In this document: piece after piece, positions 1-9,411 of the stretch
Numbering within the stretch: position 1 is the stretch's first letter
Layout of the letters: each line of letters begins with the position of its first letter
Origin: Spiroplasma endosymbiont of 'Nebria riversi'
Lineage (GTDB): Bacteria; Bacillota_I; Bacilli_A; Mycoplasmatales; Nriv7
Reading direction: 5' to 3'
DNA: 64,000 nt
Assembly: GCF_018831625.1 (NCBI RefSeq)
Contig: NZ_CP065193.1
Coordinates: 868,001-932,000, forward strand
Notes under the pieces: generated by a model
The model's input: the letters and a program-made list of their open reading frames with translations, nothing else
Told to the model about the DNA's origin: nothing
Databases searched by the model: none
Translations under genes and position numbers: made by a program

Positions 1-806
1 TTTTTTGGATTTGAAAAATCTAAATATCAAAGTTTATTCGTATTATATTCCAGAATGAAAGCCGTTGTGCTTGAAATAATAGTAATTGCATTGTTTGCAT
101 TTTTACCCAAGTCAGTTCAAACAGGGTTATATGGATTTGAAAAATCTAAATATCAAAGTTTTTGAGTATTTTTTTCCATAATAAAAGTTATAGCACTAGA
201 AACATGACCATATCAAGGAGGATTCATAATATTTTTTCCTAAGTCAACCCATCTCCTGCTAACTGGCTTTGTTACATCCAAATAATAAAGCCCATTGGTA
301 TCTTTTTCTAAAATAATAAAAACTGTATTTGACATTTGAGCAGGACCAAAAGTTACTTTTTTACCTAAGTCAGTTCAAACAGGGTTATATGGATTTGAAA
401 AATCTAAATATCAAAGTTCATCAGTTTTAAATTCTTGAACAATAACAATTGTATTTAAAACTTTAATAGTTGACCCACTTTGTTTTCCTAAGTCAACCCA
501 TCTTTCGCTAGCCGGCTTTGTTACATCCAAATAATAAAGTTGTTGATTATTTGTGAAAACAATAATAATTGTATTTGATATTACTGTTGTTAAACCCCCG
601 AATGTTTTTTCTAGATCAGTTCAAATTGGTGTAATTTCAATTTTATTTTGATAACTATCAATTATTATTGGTTTATTTTTGCTTCTTTTGTATCTTTGTA
701 AATAATTAATTTCATTTTTTGTTAAAACTGGAGCATTTCCAACAAGCCCTGTCATTCCGCTTCCTGTTATTGTTATAGTTCCTAAGCCCCCTAATATTTT
801 TTTCAT
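1..806 (-). CDS. Secreted repeat (propeller-like) surface protein, 3' end beyond window
   Basis: Read with TGA as Trp, the frame is open from the ATG at 806 to the window edge. The protein starts with the leader MKKILGGLGTITITGSG and then GLVGNAP, which resembles a signal peptide without a lipobox cysteine. The body is built of units of about 40-45 residues that alternate LYYLDVTKP...RWVDLGK with LWYLDFSNPYNPVWTDLGK. Each unit starts with a hydrophobic strand such as TVFIILEKDTN, so a beta-propeller fold is plausible (inference). Upstream lies an AAGGA ribosome site about 11 bases before the ATG. The leader and 5' flank are shared with the genes at 27757, 31818 and 51659. No catalytic motif is visible; a surface or adhesion role is inferred. 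Confidence 0.6.
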
Positions 807-910
807 TAATATCAAATCCTTTTCACAAATTTTTACTAATTAATAAAAATTTAATAAACAATCAACATCCTTTCTCTAAATATGAGCCTAGAATCTTTCT
901 TACTTTGGAA
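807..910 (-). promoter_or_regulatory. Conserved 5' region of the surface-protein family
   Basis: The sequence before the ATG (minus strand) includes a GGAATC-like block, GAAAGGATGTTGATTG, an AAATTTTTA stretch and AAAGGATTTGATATTA. Closely similar blocks precede the genes at 29733, 32190 and, in part, 51659. It probably holds the promoter and leader; no convincing -35/-10 pair was fixed. From 911 to about 1117 nothing else is recognised. Confidence 0.4.
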
Positions 911-1150
911 TCTCCTTATACACCAACAAACAAAAATTTCTACTTTTTCAGGTCATTAAATATGAAAAAATTTAATAACAATTTTATATTTAATTCTTGA
1001 TATCCTTATTTTTTATCATAAAGTTAAGATTATTTTGTTCTAGCGAATTTTATTAAATAAATATGAATAAAATTACTATAATCATTCAAACGAATTTATA
1101 AAATAACAATAAATTTTTAGAAAAACATTTATCTTTAAAAAAGAAAAATA

Positions 1151-1180
1151 AGTTAACTAAATTTAACTTAGTTAAAATTA
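1151..1180 (+). promoter_or_regulatory. Inverted repeat in the transposase leader
   Basis: TTAACTAA and TTAGTTAA flank a short spacer about 25 bases before the ATG. The A2 copy has a T:A to A:T swap on both arms, so pairing is kept. That fits an RNA hairpin affecting translation; the function is inferred. Confidence 0.4.
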
Positions 1181-1202
1181 CTACCAAGAAAGGTAATTTA
1201 TT

Positions 1203-2587
1203 ATGTTAAAAATTAATAATAATGTAAAAACCTTAGAAAACAAGCATTGGTTCAGTTTATTTACAACCCATAAAAATATGTACACTAACAAATGTGAACA
1301 ACTAGCTAATGAATATGAAAAATTAGATGAATACTTATATAAATATCATTATCGGTTAAAACAAGGTTATAAAGTAGTTCATTTTGCTTTAAGAACAATT
1401 ATTACAATTTTTGGTGAAGTTACTTTTAAACGACGCCGATATAAATATTGAAATCAAAAATCAGGTAAATTTGAATACGTATGTTTGGTAGATAAAGAAA
1501 TTGGTCTATTATCCAAACAACGCATTTATTTTGATGTTCAATTTAAATTTTTAAGTCTTTTGGGCGATGGTAAACGGTATCGCGATGTTTTAGATGCTCT
1601 AAATCATTGTTATATTTCAAAAGGTAGCATTTCAAATATTTTAAATAAATACGATATTGCTGAATATTTTCAACTAGCAGAAAAAGAAACTAAAACTAGA
1701 ATTGATGTCAAAAATAAGGATTTATATATTCAACTAGATGAGACATTTTTAGCGACATTAGATCAGAAAGTTAAACAAGACCAAAGAATTCGTTTAGTTA
1801 CTTTTCATACCGGACATAAAGAAAAAAATTACAAAAATGCTCGTAGAGAATTAGAAAACAAACGAGGTCGTTTTCTAATGTTAAAAGTTGGTAAACGAAT
1901 AAATACAATGGATTATCGTGATTTATTAATTAAGGAATTACAAAAACATTATGTGAATATTAATTATGACATAATAATTGTTTGTGGCGAAGGCGCTACT
2001 TGAATTAGAGAAATTGCCAATAGTTTTGGTAATGTTAGATATATTTTAGATGGTTATCATGCTATTAAAAAATTAAAACAAACTGCATTTAATATTATTT
2101 TTGAAAATCGTAAAGTAACACTAAATAGTTGAATTAAATTATATAAGGTTGGAAAAATGATCAAGAATTAATCAAAAATATTCGTAATGTTGCTAAAAAT
2201 GAATTAAATAAAGATATTAAAATAAATTTAAGAAAGGCTAGTAATTATTTCAGTAATAATAAGCATGGTATTTATAATCAAAATTTAGAATGAAATATTG
2301 GTCGTAGCATTGAAAGTGATGTGTCACATTTGGTAAAAAAACAATTAGGATATGGGGCGAAAATATATAATCATAAGAATTTAAATAACTTATTACATTT
2401 AAGAATGGCAAATTTAAACAAATTAAATGTATTACATTACATTAATAAAAATATTAATTCAGAAATAGAAATCAGAAAAGAAATATATAAAAATTCATTA
2501 TGAAATAAATATAATAATAAAAATGATGATAGTTGAATTAACTATAAAGGTAATGCTGTAACAAATAAATATAATAGATTTAAGTAA
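1203..2587 (+). pseudogene. ISLre2-family (UPF0236, Mbov_0401-like) transposase, frameshifted
   Basis: The reading frame starts MLKINNNVKTLENKHWF after an AAGAAAGG ribosome site. It contains the family blocks GEVTFKRRRYKY, QLDETFL, FHTGHKEKNYKN, and a later WIREIANSFGNVRYILDGYH that carries the conserved DGYHA stretch. The usual product is about 460 residues. Near 2155 this copy has two extra bases relative to the copy at 59190, which shifts the frame; the last 140 or so codons continue in another frame to the TAA at 2585-2587. TGA codons at 1449, 2001 and 2501 are tryptophan and do not break it. The known role of the family is DNA transposition; this copy should be inactive unless it is complemented. 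Confidence 0.8.
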
Positions 2588-2722
2588 GTAAAAATATTAG
2601 TTAAAATTTAATAAAATTAATAATTTTTCATTGTGTAAAAATTCAATAATATGATAAAATGGTAATGAATAAAAATGACAATAACAAGAAAGGTATGGTT
2701 AGTTTAGTAATTAAATAATATA
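2588..2722 (+). promoter_or_regulatory. Element A right-end segment with outward promoter-like block
   Basis: It holds TTGTGT, then about 17 bases, then a TATGATAAAAT block, followed by GACAATAACAAGAAAGG. The same segment recurs at 4581, 13534, 32407 (minus) and 49705 (minus). The spacing fits a sigma-70-type promoter reading out of the element. Confidence 0.45.
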
Positions 2723-2735
2723 ATTGGCTGATTGC

Positions 2736-3106
2736 TTTACTTCTGATATGCAAAAATTATATTTTTTAGTAGCAAAACAAACAAATTCTACTTTATGTGT
2801 AACTAAAACAACAATTAATCCTGAAGCTAGTTATCGTAACTTAAATAAAATCAGTAAATTACAATCTAGTCTTAAAGAAGCCTTAATTCATTATCATGGT
2901 TTAGGTTTTACTAATATTCAAAATTATTTAAATCTCTGAAAATGAAAATACCAACATAAGGGTTTAACTCCAAACCAACAAACAGCGGTATTATATTTTA
3001 ATGTATAAAAAATTAAAGTAAAAATAGTAATTTTACATAAAAGCCTTTTAAAATTATCAAGTTGATGATTTTTTTTATTTTATCAAGAGTTTTCGACAAA
3101 ATTAAA
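2736..3106 (+). mobile_element. IS1595-like element B1, 3' remnant
   Basis: It holds the last part of the B transposase and the right inverted end (TATCAAGAGTTTTCGACAAA at 3081). The 5' two thirds are missing, replaced by the A right end. The coding remnant (about 2736-3008) matches the C-terminus of the intact copy at 59771: LYFLVAKQTNSTLCVTKTT to TAVLYFNV. Confidence 0.75.
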
Positions 3107-3130
3107 ATTATTTTATAATTTATCATCCCT

Positions 3131-3388
3131 TTTTAAAAAAAAAGAAAAAATAATCATTTACTATAAATTATTTCAATATTCAAATTAAGTATATATTTAT
3201 TATGTAGATTTTTGTTGTAAAAAATTATTTTAATGTTGGTTTTATAACCTTTTATTAAGATTATGTTTATTAATATTAAATATTTTGTTTTATTACTTAT
3301 TTTTCAAATAAAAAGGTAATCAATTTTTAGTTGTTTTTCTTTCAAAATTATTTATACCTTTTCCTACCCAACAAAACTTTATGCGTCC
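3131..3388 (+). repeat. Element C, copy lacking its left terminus
   Basis: It matches the 282-bp unit of 38484-38765 from the TTTTTAAAAAAA tract to the terminal CAAAACTTTATGCGTCC, but the GGTCGCG end is missing. It is non-coding. It is followed by about 50 bases resembling the A right end, then element B2. Confidence 0.65.
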
Positions 3389-3440
3389 AAAATAAAATTA
3401 ATAAATATTAGTTAAAATTTAATAAAATTAATAATTTTAT

Positions 3441-4580
3441 TTTAATTTTGTCGAAAACTCTTGATATTTATTGAATATACTTAATTTTAGGTATATTTTT
3501 AATATGATAGAGGTGGATAATAATTATGGAAAAAATAATTCAAGAACTAGTAAATACTTTAACAGATGATCAATTTTTAGAATTTTATGAAAAAGTCAAA
3601 AAACAAGCAGAATTAATAAAAAAACAAAAACGTTTAAATGAAATTGATCAAAAATTTAGAGCACAAGGTATTAAATGCCCTAAATGTGAATCTTACCATT
3701 GCGTTAAAAATGGACATAATTCAGAAGGAAAAAAAATATTTATGTAAAAATTGCCGTGCAAGTTTTGACGCTTTTCGTAATCATTTTATTTATTGAAGTC
3801 ATTTAAATTATGAACAATGAAATTTATTGATTCAAATTTCATTGCTGGGGCAATCTAGTAAAACAATTTCTCGTTTTATTAAAATTACATTAAAAACTGC
3901 TTGATATAATCGTCAAAAATTAATGAAATCAAAACAATTAGAAAGTACCCAATTAAAATTTAAAAAATTATCTGGTAAAATACACATCGATGAAACTTTT
4001 ATTAAAGAAATTCATAAAAGAAATTTCAAACATAAAACTGATCCACGAAGAATTCACCTTGACCCATTCGCAACTAATACTAAATGCTGTATTCAAATGG
4101 CAGTTGATAATAATAACAATATTTATGTTAAATCCACAAACACCAAACGTTTACAAAAACAATGAGTTATTGAAAATATGAACAAAGAATTAATTAACCA
4201 AAATTCAATTATTACTTCTGATATGAAAAAATTATATTTTTTAGTAGCAAAATAAACAAATTCTACTTTATGTGTAACTAAAACAACAATTAATCCTGAA
4301 GCTAGTTATCGTAACTTAAATAAAATCAGTAAATTACAATCTAGTCTTAAAGAAGCCTTAATTCATTATCATGGTTTAGGTTTTACTAATATTCAAAATT
4401 ATTTAAATCTCTGAAAATGAAAATACCAACATAAGAGTTTAACTCCAAACCAACAAACAGCGGTATTATATTTTAATGTATAAAAAATTAAAGTAAAAAT
4501 AGTAATTTTACATAAAAGCCTTTTAAAATTATCAAGTTGATGATTTTTTTATTTTATCAAGATTTTTCGACAAAATTAAA
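3441..4580 (+). mobile_element. IS1595-like element B2, both ends present
   Basis: Inverted ends of about 26 bp: TTTTAATTTTGTCGAAAACT at 3441 and its complement ending at 4580, with one base missing in the right copy. The length is about 1.14 kb, like the other full copies. It carries one transposase gene, broken here. Confidence 0.75.
3526..4483 (+). pseudogene. IS1/IS1595-type transposase, frameshift plus stop
   Basis: It begins MEKIIQELVNTLTDDQF after a GAGGTGG ribosome site. An N-terminal zinc-binding module follows (CPKCESYHC, with a second CKNC pair in the next frame), then the DDE core with IHIDETFIKEIHK. Two bases are missing in the A-tract near 3730 compared with the intact copy at 59771-60730, and a CAA codon has become TAA near 4252. 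The intact family length is 319 residues. The role is transposition; this copy is dead. Confidence 0.8.
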
Positions 4581-4736
4581 AAATTTTTATTGTGTAAAAA
4601 TTTAATAATATGATATAATGGTAATGAATGAAAATGACAATAACAAGAAAGGCAGGGTTAGTTTAGTAATTAAATAATATAATTAGTTGATTGTTTTAAT
4701 TCTTCAAAATAATACCTAAGAAAAATAAACGCGGCC
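4581..4736 (+). promoter_or_regulatory. Element A right end upstream of ffh, with promoter-like block
   Basis: It carries TTGTGT, an 18-base spacer and TATAAT (about 4591-4620), reading toward ffh. It ends with CCTAAGAAAAATAAACGCGG, the terminal motif shared with element C. It may supply or add to ffh transcription (inference). Confidence 0.5.
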
Positions 4737-4821
4737 CTCTTGTATGATATCTATAAATTTTTTATTACATATGATATAACTATTAGCGAAGTTAAAATTT
4801 ATAAATAAATGGGGTATAAAA

Positions 4822-6162
4822 ATGTTTACTGATTTTCTGGCGAATCGTATTACTAAAGCTATTAAGAAGAATATTAAGAAATCAACTTTAACAGAACAAA
4901 ATATGGAAGCTACTTTAAGTGAAATTAAACTTGCTTTATTAGAGGCTGATGTTAATTTTAATGTGGTAAAAGAATTTGTTAATAATGTTCGTGATCTTGC
5001 AAATGGAGAGTTTATTCTTGAAGGTTTAAAGCCTGAACAAATGTTAATTAAAATTGTTCATAATGAGTTAATTCGTATTATGGGACATAAAGAACATTTA
5101 TTGAATCTTAATAAACGACCAACAGTTATTATGATAGTGGGGCTACAAGGAAGTGGAAAAACAACCACAATAGCTAAGTTAGCAAATTTATTACGAAAAA
5201 AGTATCATAAGAATTCTTTGTTAGTTGCTTGTGATGTGTATCGGCCAGCAGCCATTGAGCAGTTAAAATCGTTAGGTAAGCAATTAGACATTCCTGTATT
5301 TTCATTGGATGATGAAAAAGATGTTGTTAAAATTGCTAACAATGCTCTTAATTATGCAATGGAAAATAAGTTTGATGTTGTTATTGTTGATACAGCAGGA
5401 AGATTGCATATTGATAGCGTATTAATGGATGAATTATCTAATTTAAAACAAAATATTAATCCCCAAGAAATTCTTATTGTTGTTGATGCGATGACAGGAC
5501 AAGAAATAATTAATGTTACTGAACGATTTCATCAATATCTTAATTTAACAGGAACAATTCTTTCTAAATTAGATGGTGATGCTCGTGGTGGAGCGGCACT
5601 TTCTATTAGTCATTTAACTAAAATTCCGATTATTTTTGCTGGTACAGGAGAAAAGGTTGAAGCATTAGATATTTTTTATCCCGAAAGAATGGCTGACCGA
5701 ATTTTAGGGATGGGCGATGTTCAAAGTTTATTTGAAAAAGCCCAAGATGTTGTTGATGAAAGATCAATTCAGAAAACAATGAATCGAATGATGATGGGAC
5801 AATTTGATTTAGATGATTTAGCTAATCAAATGAAACAAATGTCAAAGATGGGTAAACTTTCAGGAATAATTAAAATGATGCCCGGGGTTAATAATCTTAG
5901 TGATGCCAAAATTGAAGGCGCTGAAAGTAAACTATTAGTTACAAGAGCATTATTAGATTCAATGACTAAAAAAGAACGAAGAGATCCACGACTTTTAAAA
6001 CATTTAAAAAGAAAAAATCGGATTATTAAAGGTTCGGGACGAAATGAAAAAGAATTTAATAATTTAATAAATCAATTTGAAAAAGCTAAAAAAAGTGTTG
6101 ATGCAATGGCAAAACAAATTAAATCAGGAAGAATGCCAGATTTTAGTAAGTTTAAAAGATAA
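4822..6162 (+). CDS. ffh: Signal recognition particle protein Ffh
   Basis: The protein has 446 residues, the usual Ffh length. It is the GTPase that binds 4.5S RNA and emerging signal sequences and docks with FtsY at the membrane. The N-terminal helical bundle spans about 1-95. The NG GTPase domain shows GLQGSGKTTT (P-loop), DVYRPAA, DTAGRLH, LSKLDGDARGG (NKxD-like) and GTGEK. The C-terminal M domain is methionine-rich, with MMMGQFDLDDL and MMPGV followed by basic helices. The start ATG has a weak GGGG ribosome site 9 bases upstream. The gene is monocistronic here, with an IS-derived promoter-like segment in front and a strong terminator behind. It looks intact and functional. Confidence 0.97.
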   Translation: MFTDFLANRITKAIKKNIKKSTLTEQNMEATLSEIKLALLEADVNFNVVKEFVNNVRDLANGEFILEGLKPEQMLIKIVHNELIRIMGHKEHLLNLNKRPTVIMIVGLQGSGKTTTIAKLANLLRKKYHKNSLLVACDVYRPAAIEQLKSLGKQLDIPVFSLDDEKDVVKIANNALNYAMENKFDVVIVDTAGRLHIDSVLMDELSNLKQNINPQEILIVVDAMTGQEIINVTERFHQYLNLTGTILSKLDGDARGGAALSISHLTKIPIIFAGTGEKVEALDIFYPERMADRILGMGDVQSLFEKAQDVVDERSIQKTMNRMMMGQFDLDDLANQMKQMSKMGKLSGIIKMMPGVNNLSDAKIEGAESKLLVTRALLDSMTKKERRDPRLLKHLKRKNRIIKGSGRNEKEFNNLINQFEKAKKSVDAMAKQIKSGRMPDFSKFKR

Positions 6163-6204
6163 AGAATTTCTAATCCTTAGTTAAGAATTAGAAATTCTTT
6201 TATT
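6161..6204 (+). terminator. Rho-independent terminator after ffh
   Basis: AAAGAATTTCTAAT pairs with ATTAGAAATTCTTT across a 12-base loop and is followed by a T-rich run. It overlaps the ffh stop codon. Confidence 0.85.
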
Positions 6205-6225
6205 TTTATTTATTTTATGTCACGA

Positions 6226-7008
6226 TTATCTTTTTGAAAGTAAGTATTTTAAAATTTCCGAAGATAAATTAGCACCACTAAGATTATTTAGTATAGTGCG
6301 TCCTTGATAAATTAAATCTGTCATTGAACCATTATATTTGGATGTAATCCCAAAACTAAATCCTCAATGTGGTAATGTTGTCGATTTTTTTTCATTACCT
6401 CATGCGTTATATGTTTTAGGATTTATTGTTAAGATAAATTCATTATTTTGATTTGTTTTATCTAATTTAAAGGCACAAGGGTTAACTAAATCCATTGGTG
6501 AATTCATTACAGGTTTACCAACAAAAATATATTGAGCGTATTCTTTATACATTGCTATTCATTTATCAGCTTGTTGTTGTCTTCAATCGCTTTTACTTTC
6601 TAGGTAAGGCGTGAAAACTAACTTGGTAATAAATAAAAATTTTATTTCGTTTCATCATAGTTGTTTTGTTATGGATTTATTGCGAAATCTTGGTGGCATT
6701 TCATTGCCATTAGTATAATATAGAAAATCACTTTTTTCTTTATTTAATATGGGATATTTATCTACGGTGCTATTAAAAGTTAAGTAATGATTAGAGCAAA
6801 AAGCATTACCTTTTTGATAATCTAATCGGATTATTTATGTAGTTTTTGTTACGGGTGATCATTCATTAAATGATGCTTGGGCGCTATCCGCTATCAATTG
6901 GTTTAATATATTTGGCTGCTTGCTCCAAATTAATATTTAAGTTTTTCTTAAATTTAAAAGTTAATTGATTACTTTCTTCATTGTTTAATCACCCTTTAGT
7001 ATCAATAT
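6226..7008 (-). pseudogene. Conserved hypothetical protein, decayed and 5'-truncated
   Basis: On the minus strand with TGA as Trp, recognisable coding sequence runs from the element C boundary to the TAA at 6226. Segments include a stretch starting GWLNNEESNQLTFKFKKNL, then AQASFNEWSPVTKT, then a long open part starting DYQKGNAFCSNHYLTF and ending LSSEILKYLLSKR. The segments lie in different frames (break near 6880) with an in-frame TAA near 6835. The start is cut off by the repeat at 7009. I do not recognise the family. The spacing and Trp/Tyr-rich content look like a real former protein. It converges on ffh. Confidence 0.5.
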
Positions 7009-7290
7009 GGACGCATAAAGTTTTGTTAGGTGGGTAAAGATTTGAATAATTTTAAAAGAAAAGTAATTACAATTTAATTATCATTTTATTTTAAAAATAA
7101 GTAATAAAGCAAAATATTTAATATTAACAAACATAATTTTAATAAAAGGTTATAAAAACAACATTAAAATAATTTTTTACAACAAAAATCATACATAGGA
7201 TATATATACTTAATTTGCATATTGAAATAATTTATAGTAAATGATTATTTTTTCTTTTTTTAAAAATACCTAAGAAAACTAAACGCGACC
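7009..7290 (-). repeat. Element C, complete 282-bp copy
   Basis: Starts GGACGCATAAAGTTTTGTTA and ends CTAAGAAAACTAAACGCGAC; the two ends are an imperfect inverted repeat of about 22 bases (16 matches by eye). No ORF. It is the reverse complement of 38484-38765 and the same length, so it looks like a MITE-type unit. Confidence 0.7.
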
Positions 7291-7402
7291 TCGTTTTATA
7301 AAGGATTGTTCCATATTGAGTTGGATGGGTTACAATAAGTTGGACCATATTTATATGGACTTTTAAATAAAATAAAATTATTAAGAAAGTAGGAAGATAA
7401 AA

Positions 7403-7645
7403 ATGGCGAAAAACTCATATTCAAATGAATTTAAAAAACAAATTGTCACGCTTTATCAAAATGGAAAAAGCATTGTTGAAATTATTAAAGAATACGGAAT
7501 TTCAAAATCAGCCATATATCAGTGAATTGAAAATTTTAATAATTTTGGGTCATTCAAAGTGCAAGATAATAGCACTGTCAAAGAAAATGAATTAATTTAC
7601 TTGCGAAAAAAAACCAACAATTACGAATGTAAAATGACATTTTAA
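7403..7645 (+). pseudogene. IS3 OrfA (helix-turn-helix), truncated by frameshift
   Basis: It starts [15 protein letters not shown] and continues with the helix-turn-helix region [19 protein letters not shown]. The intact D OrfA is 91 residues (see 14792). One A is missing near 7610, so the C-terminal coiled-coil segment that normally ends ALIIGKK is lost. A GAA-to-TAA change nearby would also end the original frame. Confidence 0.75.
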
Positions 7646-7709
7646 AGCAAGCAGCACTGATAATTGGCAAAAAATAGGAATTATTAACAATAATAAAGAA
7701 AAATATTCC

Positions 7710-8513
7710 GTGCTAAAAATGTGTCAAATATTAAAAATAGCAAAATCAACATATTATTATCAAACTAATAATTGTGTTAAGTATGATATTAATAATTATG
7801 AATAAGAAGTTATCAGTGCATTTAATAAAAGTCGTAAAATTTATGGTGCTCGTAAAATTAAAGCTGTTTTAATGAGAAAAGATATTATCTTATCACGTCG
7901 AAAAATCAGATTCCTTATGATCAAAAATAATTTGGTTTCTAAATACACCAAATTAAAATATCGTAATCATAAAACAATGGTTAATAATGACCAAATTAGT
8001 AATGTTTTAAATCGTCAATTTAATAACAAAAAACCTAATGAAGTTGTTGTTAGTGATTTAACATATGTGGAAGTTGAAGGAAAATGACATTATATTTGTT
8101 TATTAATTGACTTGTTTAATCGAGAAATAATTGGCTATAGTGCCGAACCAAACAAAACCGCTGAACTATTTCAACAAGCTTTTCATAAAATAACACGACC
8201 ATTAAATAAAATAACTTTATTTCATACTGATCGTGGTAATGAGTTCAAAAATAAAATCATTGATGAAATTTTAATAACCTTTAATATTAAAAGATCATTG
8301 AGTGCGAAGGGTTGTCCTTATGACAATGCTGTGGTGGCCGAAACAACTTACAAAACTTTTAAAACGGAATTTATCAAGGGTAAAAAATTTGAAAATTTAA
8401 CACAATTAAAATGCGAATTATTTGATTTTGTTAATTGATACAATAATCTTAGAATACATGGCAGTTTAAATTATTTAACGCCTGTTGAATTTAGAAAATG
8501 ACAGTCTACATAA
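7710..8513 (+). pseudogene. IS3 OrfB transposase with internal stop
   Basis: Starts with GTG, giving VLKMCQILKIAKSTYYY, then the HTH_21-like part (NKSRKIYGARKIKAVL) and the rve integrase core. The DDE residues are visible in SDLTYVEV, FHTDRGNEF and AETTYKTFKTE. The TAA at 7803-7805 replaces a GAA codon of the other copies. There is an in-frame extra GTG codon (NAVVAE instead of NAVAE), shared only with the copy at 9591-10394. TGA codons are Trp. Confidence 0.8.
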
Positions 8514-8583
8514 AAAGTGTCCAAAAAAGGGTTGCCATATCAAAAGCTCCTAATTCAAAAAACAATAACGCAGATAAAAAATA

Positions 8584-8745
8584 ATGTTTTGAAAAATTAT
8601 CACGGGATTCTTAGAACTGTTTGTTCCGATAGAAAAAATGCCTGCACAAGTTGCGTTTATTGCCGGATTAATTATTATCATCACGTTTCTTTTCACACTA
8701 ATTTCAATTATGTATTTACCAATAAAAATGATTTTTGGGAGATAA
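8584..8745 (+). CDS. Plectrovirus small membrane protein (53 aa)
   Basis: It starts MFWKIITGFLELFVPIEKMP, followed by a single hydrophobic span of about 22 residues and the tail MIFGR. It is homologous in position and pattern to 21733-21882 (P1) and almost identical to 57087-57248 (P4). The ATG overlaps the stop of the preceding phage gene remnant (TAATG). The role is unknown; small membrane proteins of this kind are typical of filamentous phage assembly (family-level inference). Confidence 0.7.
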
Positions 8746-8748
8746 AAA

Positions 8749-8979
8749 ATGACAATAAATTTAAAGGAATTTAATTGAGAACAAATTAAACAAACTTTCT
8801 GAGATTTATTTATTCAAATTACAACTATTCCGGACCATATTAGTGGCGGCAAAGAAATTGATTTAACCCAAGAAACACTTTGACTTTTAATAACGAACAT
8901 TGCCTTTTGATTCTTAACAGCGATTATGGTGTGATTTATTCTAATGCTACTTTGGAAAACCATATCAGTATTTAGATAG
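8749..8979 (+). CDS. Plectrovirus 76-aa membrane protein
   Basis: It starts MTINLKEFNWEQIKQTFW and has an amphipathic N-terminus (DLFIQITTIP...GGKEIDL), then a hydrophobic span around ANIAFWF-like residues and the end LLWKTISVFR. Counterparts lie at 21888-22118 and 56853-57083. The start is three bases after the previous stop, so the genes are cotranscribed. The role is unknown; a minor virion or assembly protein is plausible. Confidence 0.7.
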
Positions 8980-8990
8980 AGGCAAAATTA

Positions 8991-9125
8991 ATGTCAAGAA
9001 GTTACATCGTGATGCATTCACAAAGAAATTCAAAATTAATTAGGAAAAAATACAATCGCGTTAAGGTTAATCGCGGTTTTAACAAATTTAAGAAAAACTT
9101 TGAATGTAAATGATGAATGTTTTAA
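8991..9125 (+). CDS. Plectrovirus Arg/Lys-rich 44-aa protein
   Basis: It begins MSRSYIVMHSQRNSK and continues with a highly basic stretch (RKKYNRVKVNRGFNKFKK), then ends ECKWWMF with TGA as Trp. The basic content suggests nucleic-acid binding, such as DNA compaction in the virion (inference). The P4 homologue at 56707 has an early stop and the P1 homologue at 21401 is cut to 11 residues, so P0 holds the best copy here. Confidence 0.6.
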
Positions 9126-9144
9126 AAAGAAAGGGGGTGATTGT

Positions 9145-9387
9145 ATGTTTGAAACTTTCTTAACAGAAGCACCAGCAGTAACAAAGATAACAGCTAGTGA
9201 CGCAATGACTAAATTATGAAATGCGATTATAACAGCGTTTACTAAAATGTGAGAAATTATTGCTGTTAATATGCCACAAGTCGGTAACTTCTTTGCTGGC
9301 TACCGAATCTTTATTTTTCCATTTATTTTGGTAATATTCTTTATTCGCTTTAAAATGTTTGAAAAATTACTTGGATCAGTGTGCTAA
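9145..9387 (+). CDS. Plectrovirus major coat protein
   Basis: 80 residues preceded by the strongest ribosome site of the cluster (AAAGGGGGTGAT). The N-terminus is MFETFLTEAPAVTKITASDA, then an amphipathic helix, a membrane span (IFIFPFILVIFFIRF) and a short basic tail. This fits a filamentous-phage major coat protein: amphipathic, hydrophobic and C-terminal basic segments. Homologues are at 22134 and 56445. It sits directly upstream of Zot, as expected for SpV1-type phages. Confidence 0.8.
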
Positions 9388-9411
9388 CAAAAAAATAAAG
9401 TGAGGTGCAAG

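Larger units (their letters stand above)
1118..2735 (+). mobile_element. IS element A1, ISLre2/UPF0236-like, 3' end replaced by element B
   Basis: Compared with A2 (reverse complement of 49705-51360), similarity starts near the TTTAGAAAAA block at about 1118. It runs through the transposase and the right-end region with its outward promoter-like block. It breaks off near 2735, where TTACTTCT is shared with the IS1595-like fragment that follows, so the junction probably arose by microhomology. Confidence 0.6.
7319..8540 (+). mobile_element. IS3-family element D1, defective
   Basis: The left end is TGGATGGGTTACAATAAGTT and the right end is GTGTCCAAAAAAGGGTTGCC; they are partially complementary, as in the other D copies. 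It contains orfA and orfB, both broken. It is inserted in plectrovirus sequence: the right flank is the 3' end of a small phage gene whose intact form is at 57248. Confidence 0.8.

Noticed and set aside
4822-6162. Idea that in-frame TGA codons mark widespread pseudogenes
   Set aside because: Conserved proteins such as Zot, NadD and DEAD helicase need TGA as Trp, as in other mollicutes; only TAA/TAG and frameshifts were counted as damage.
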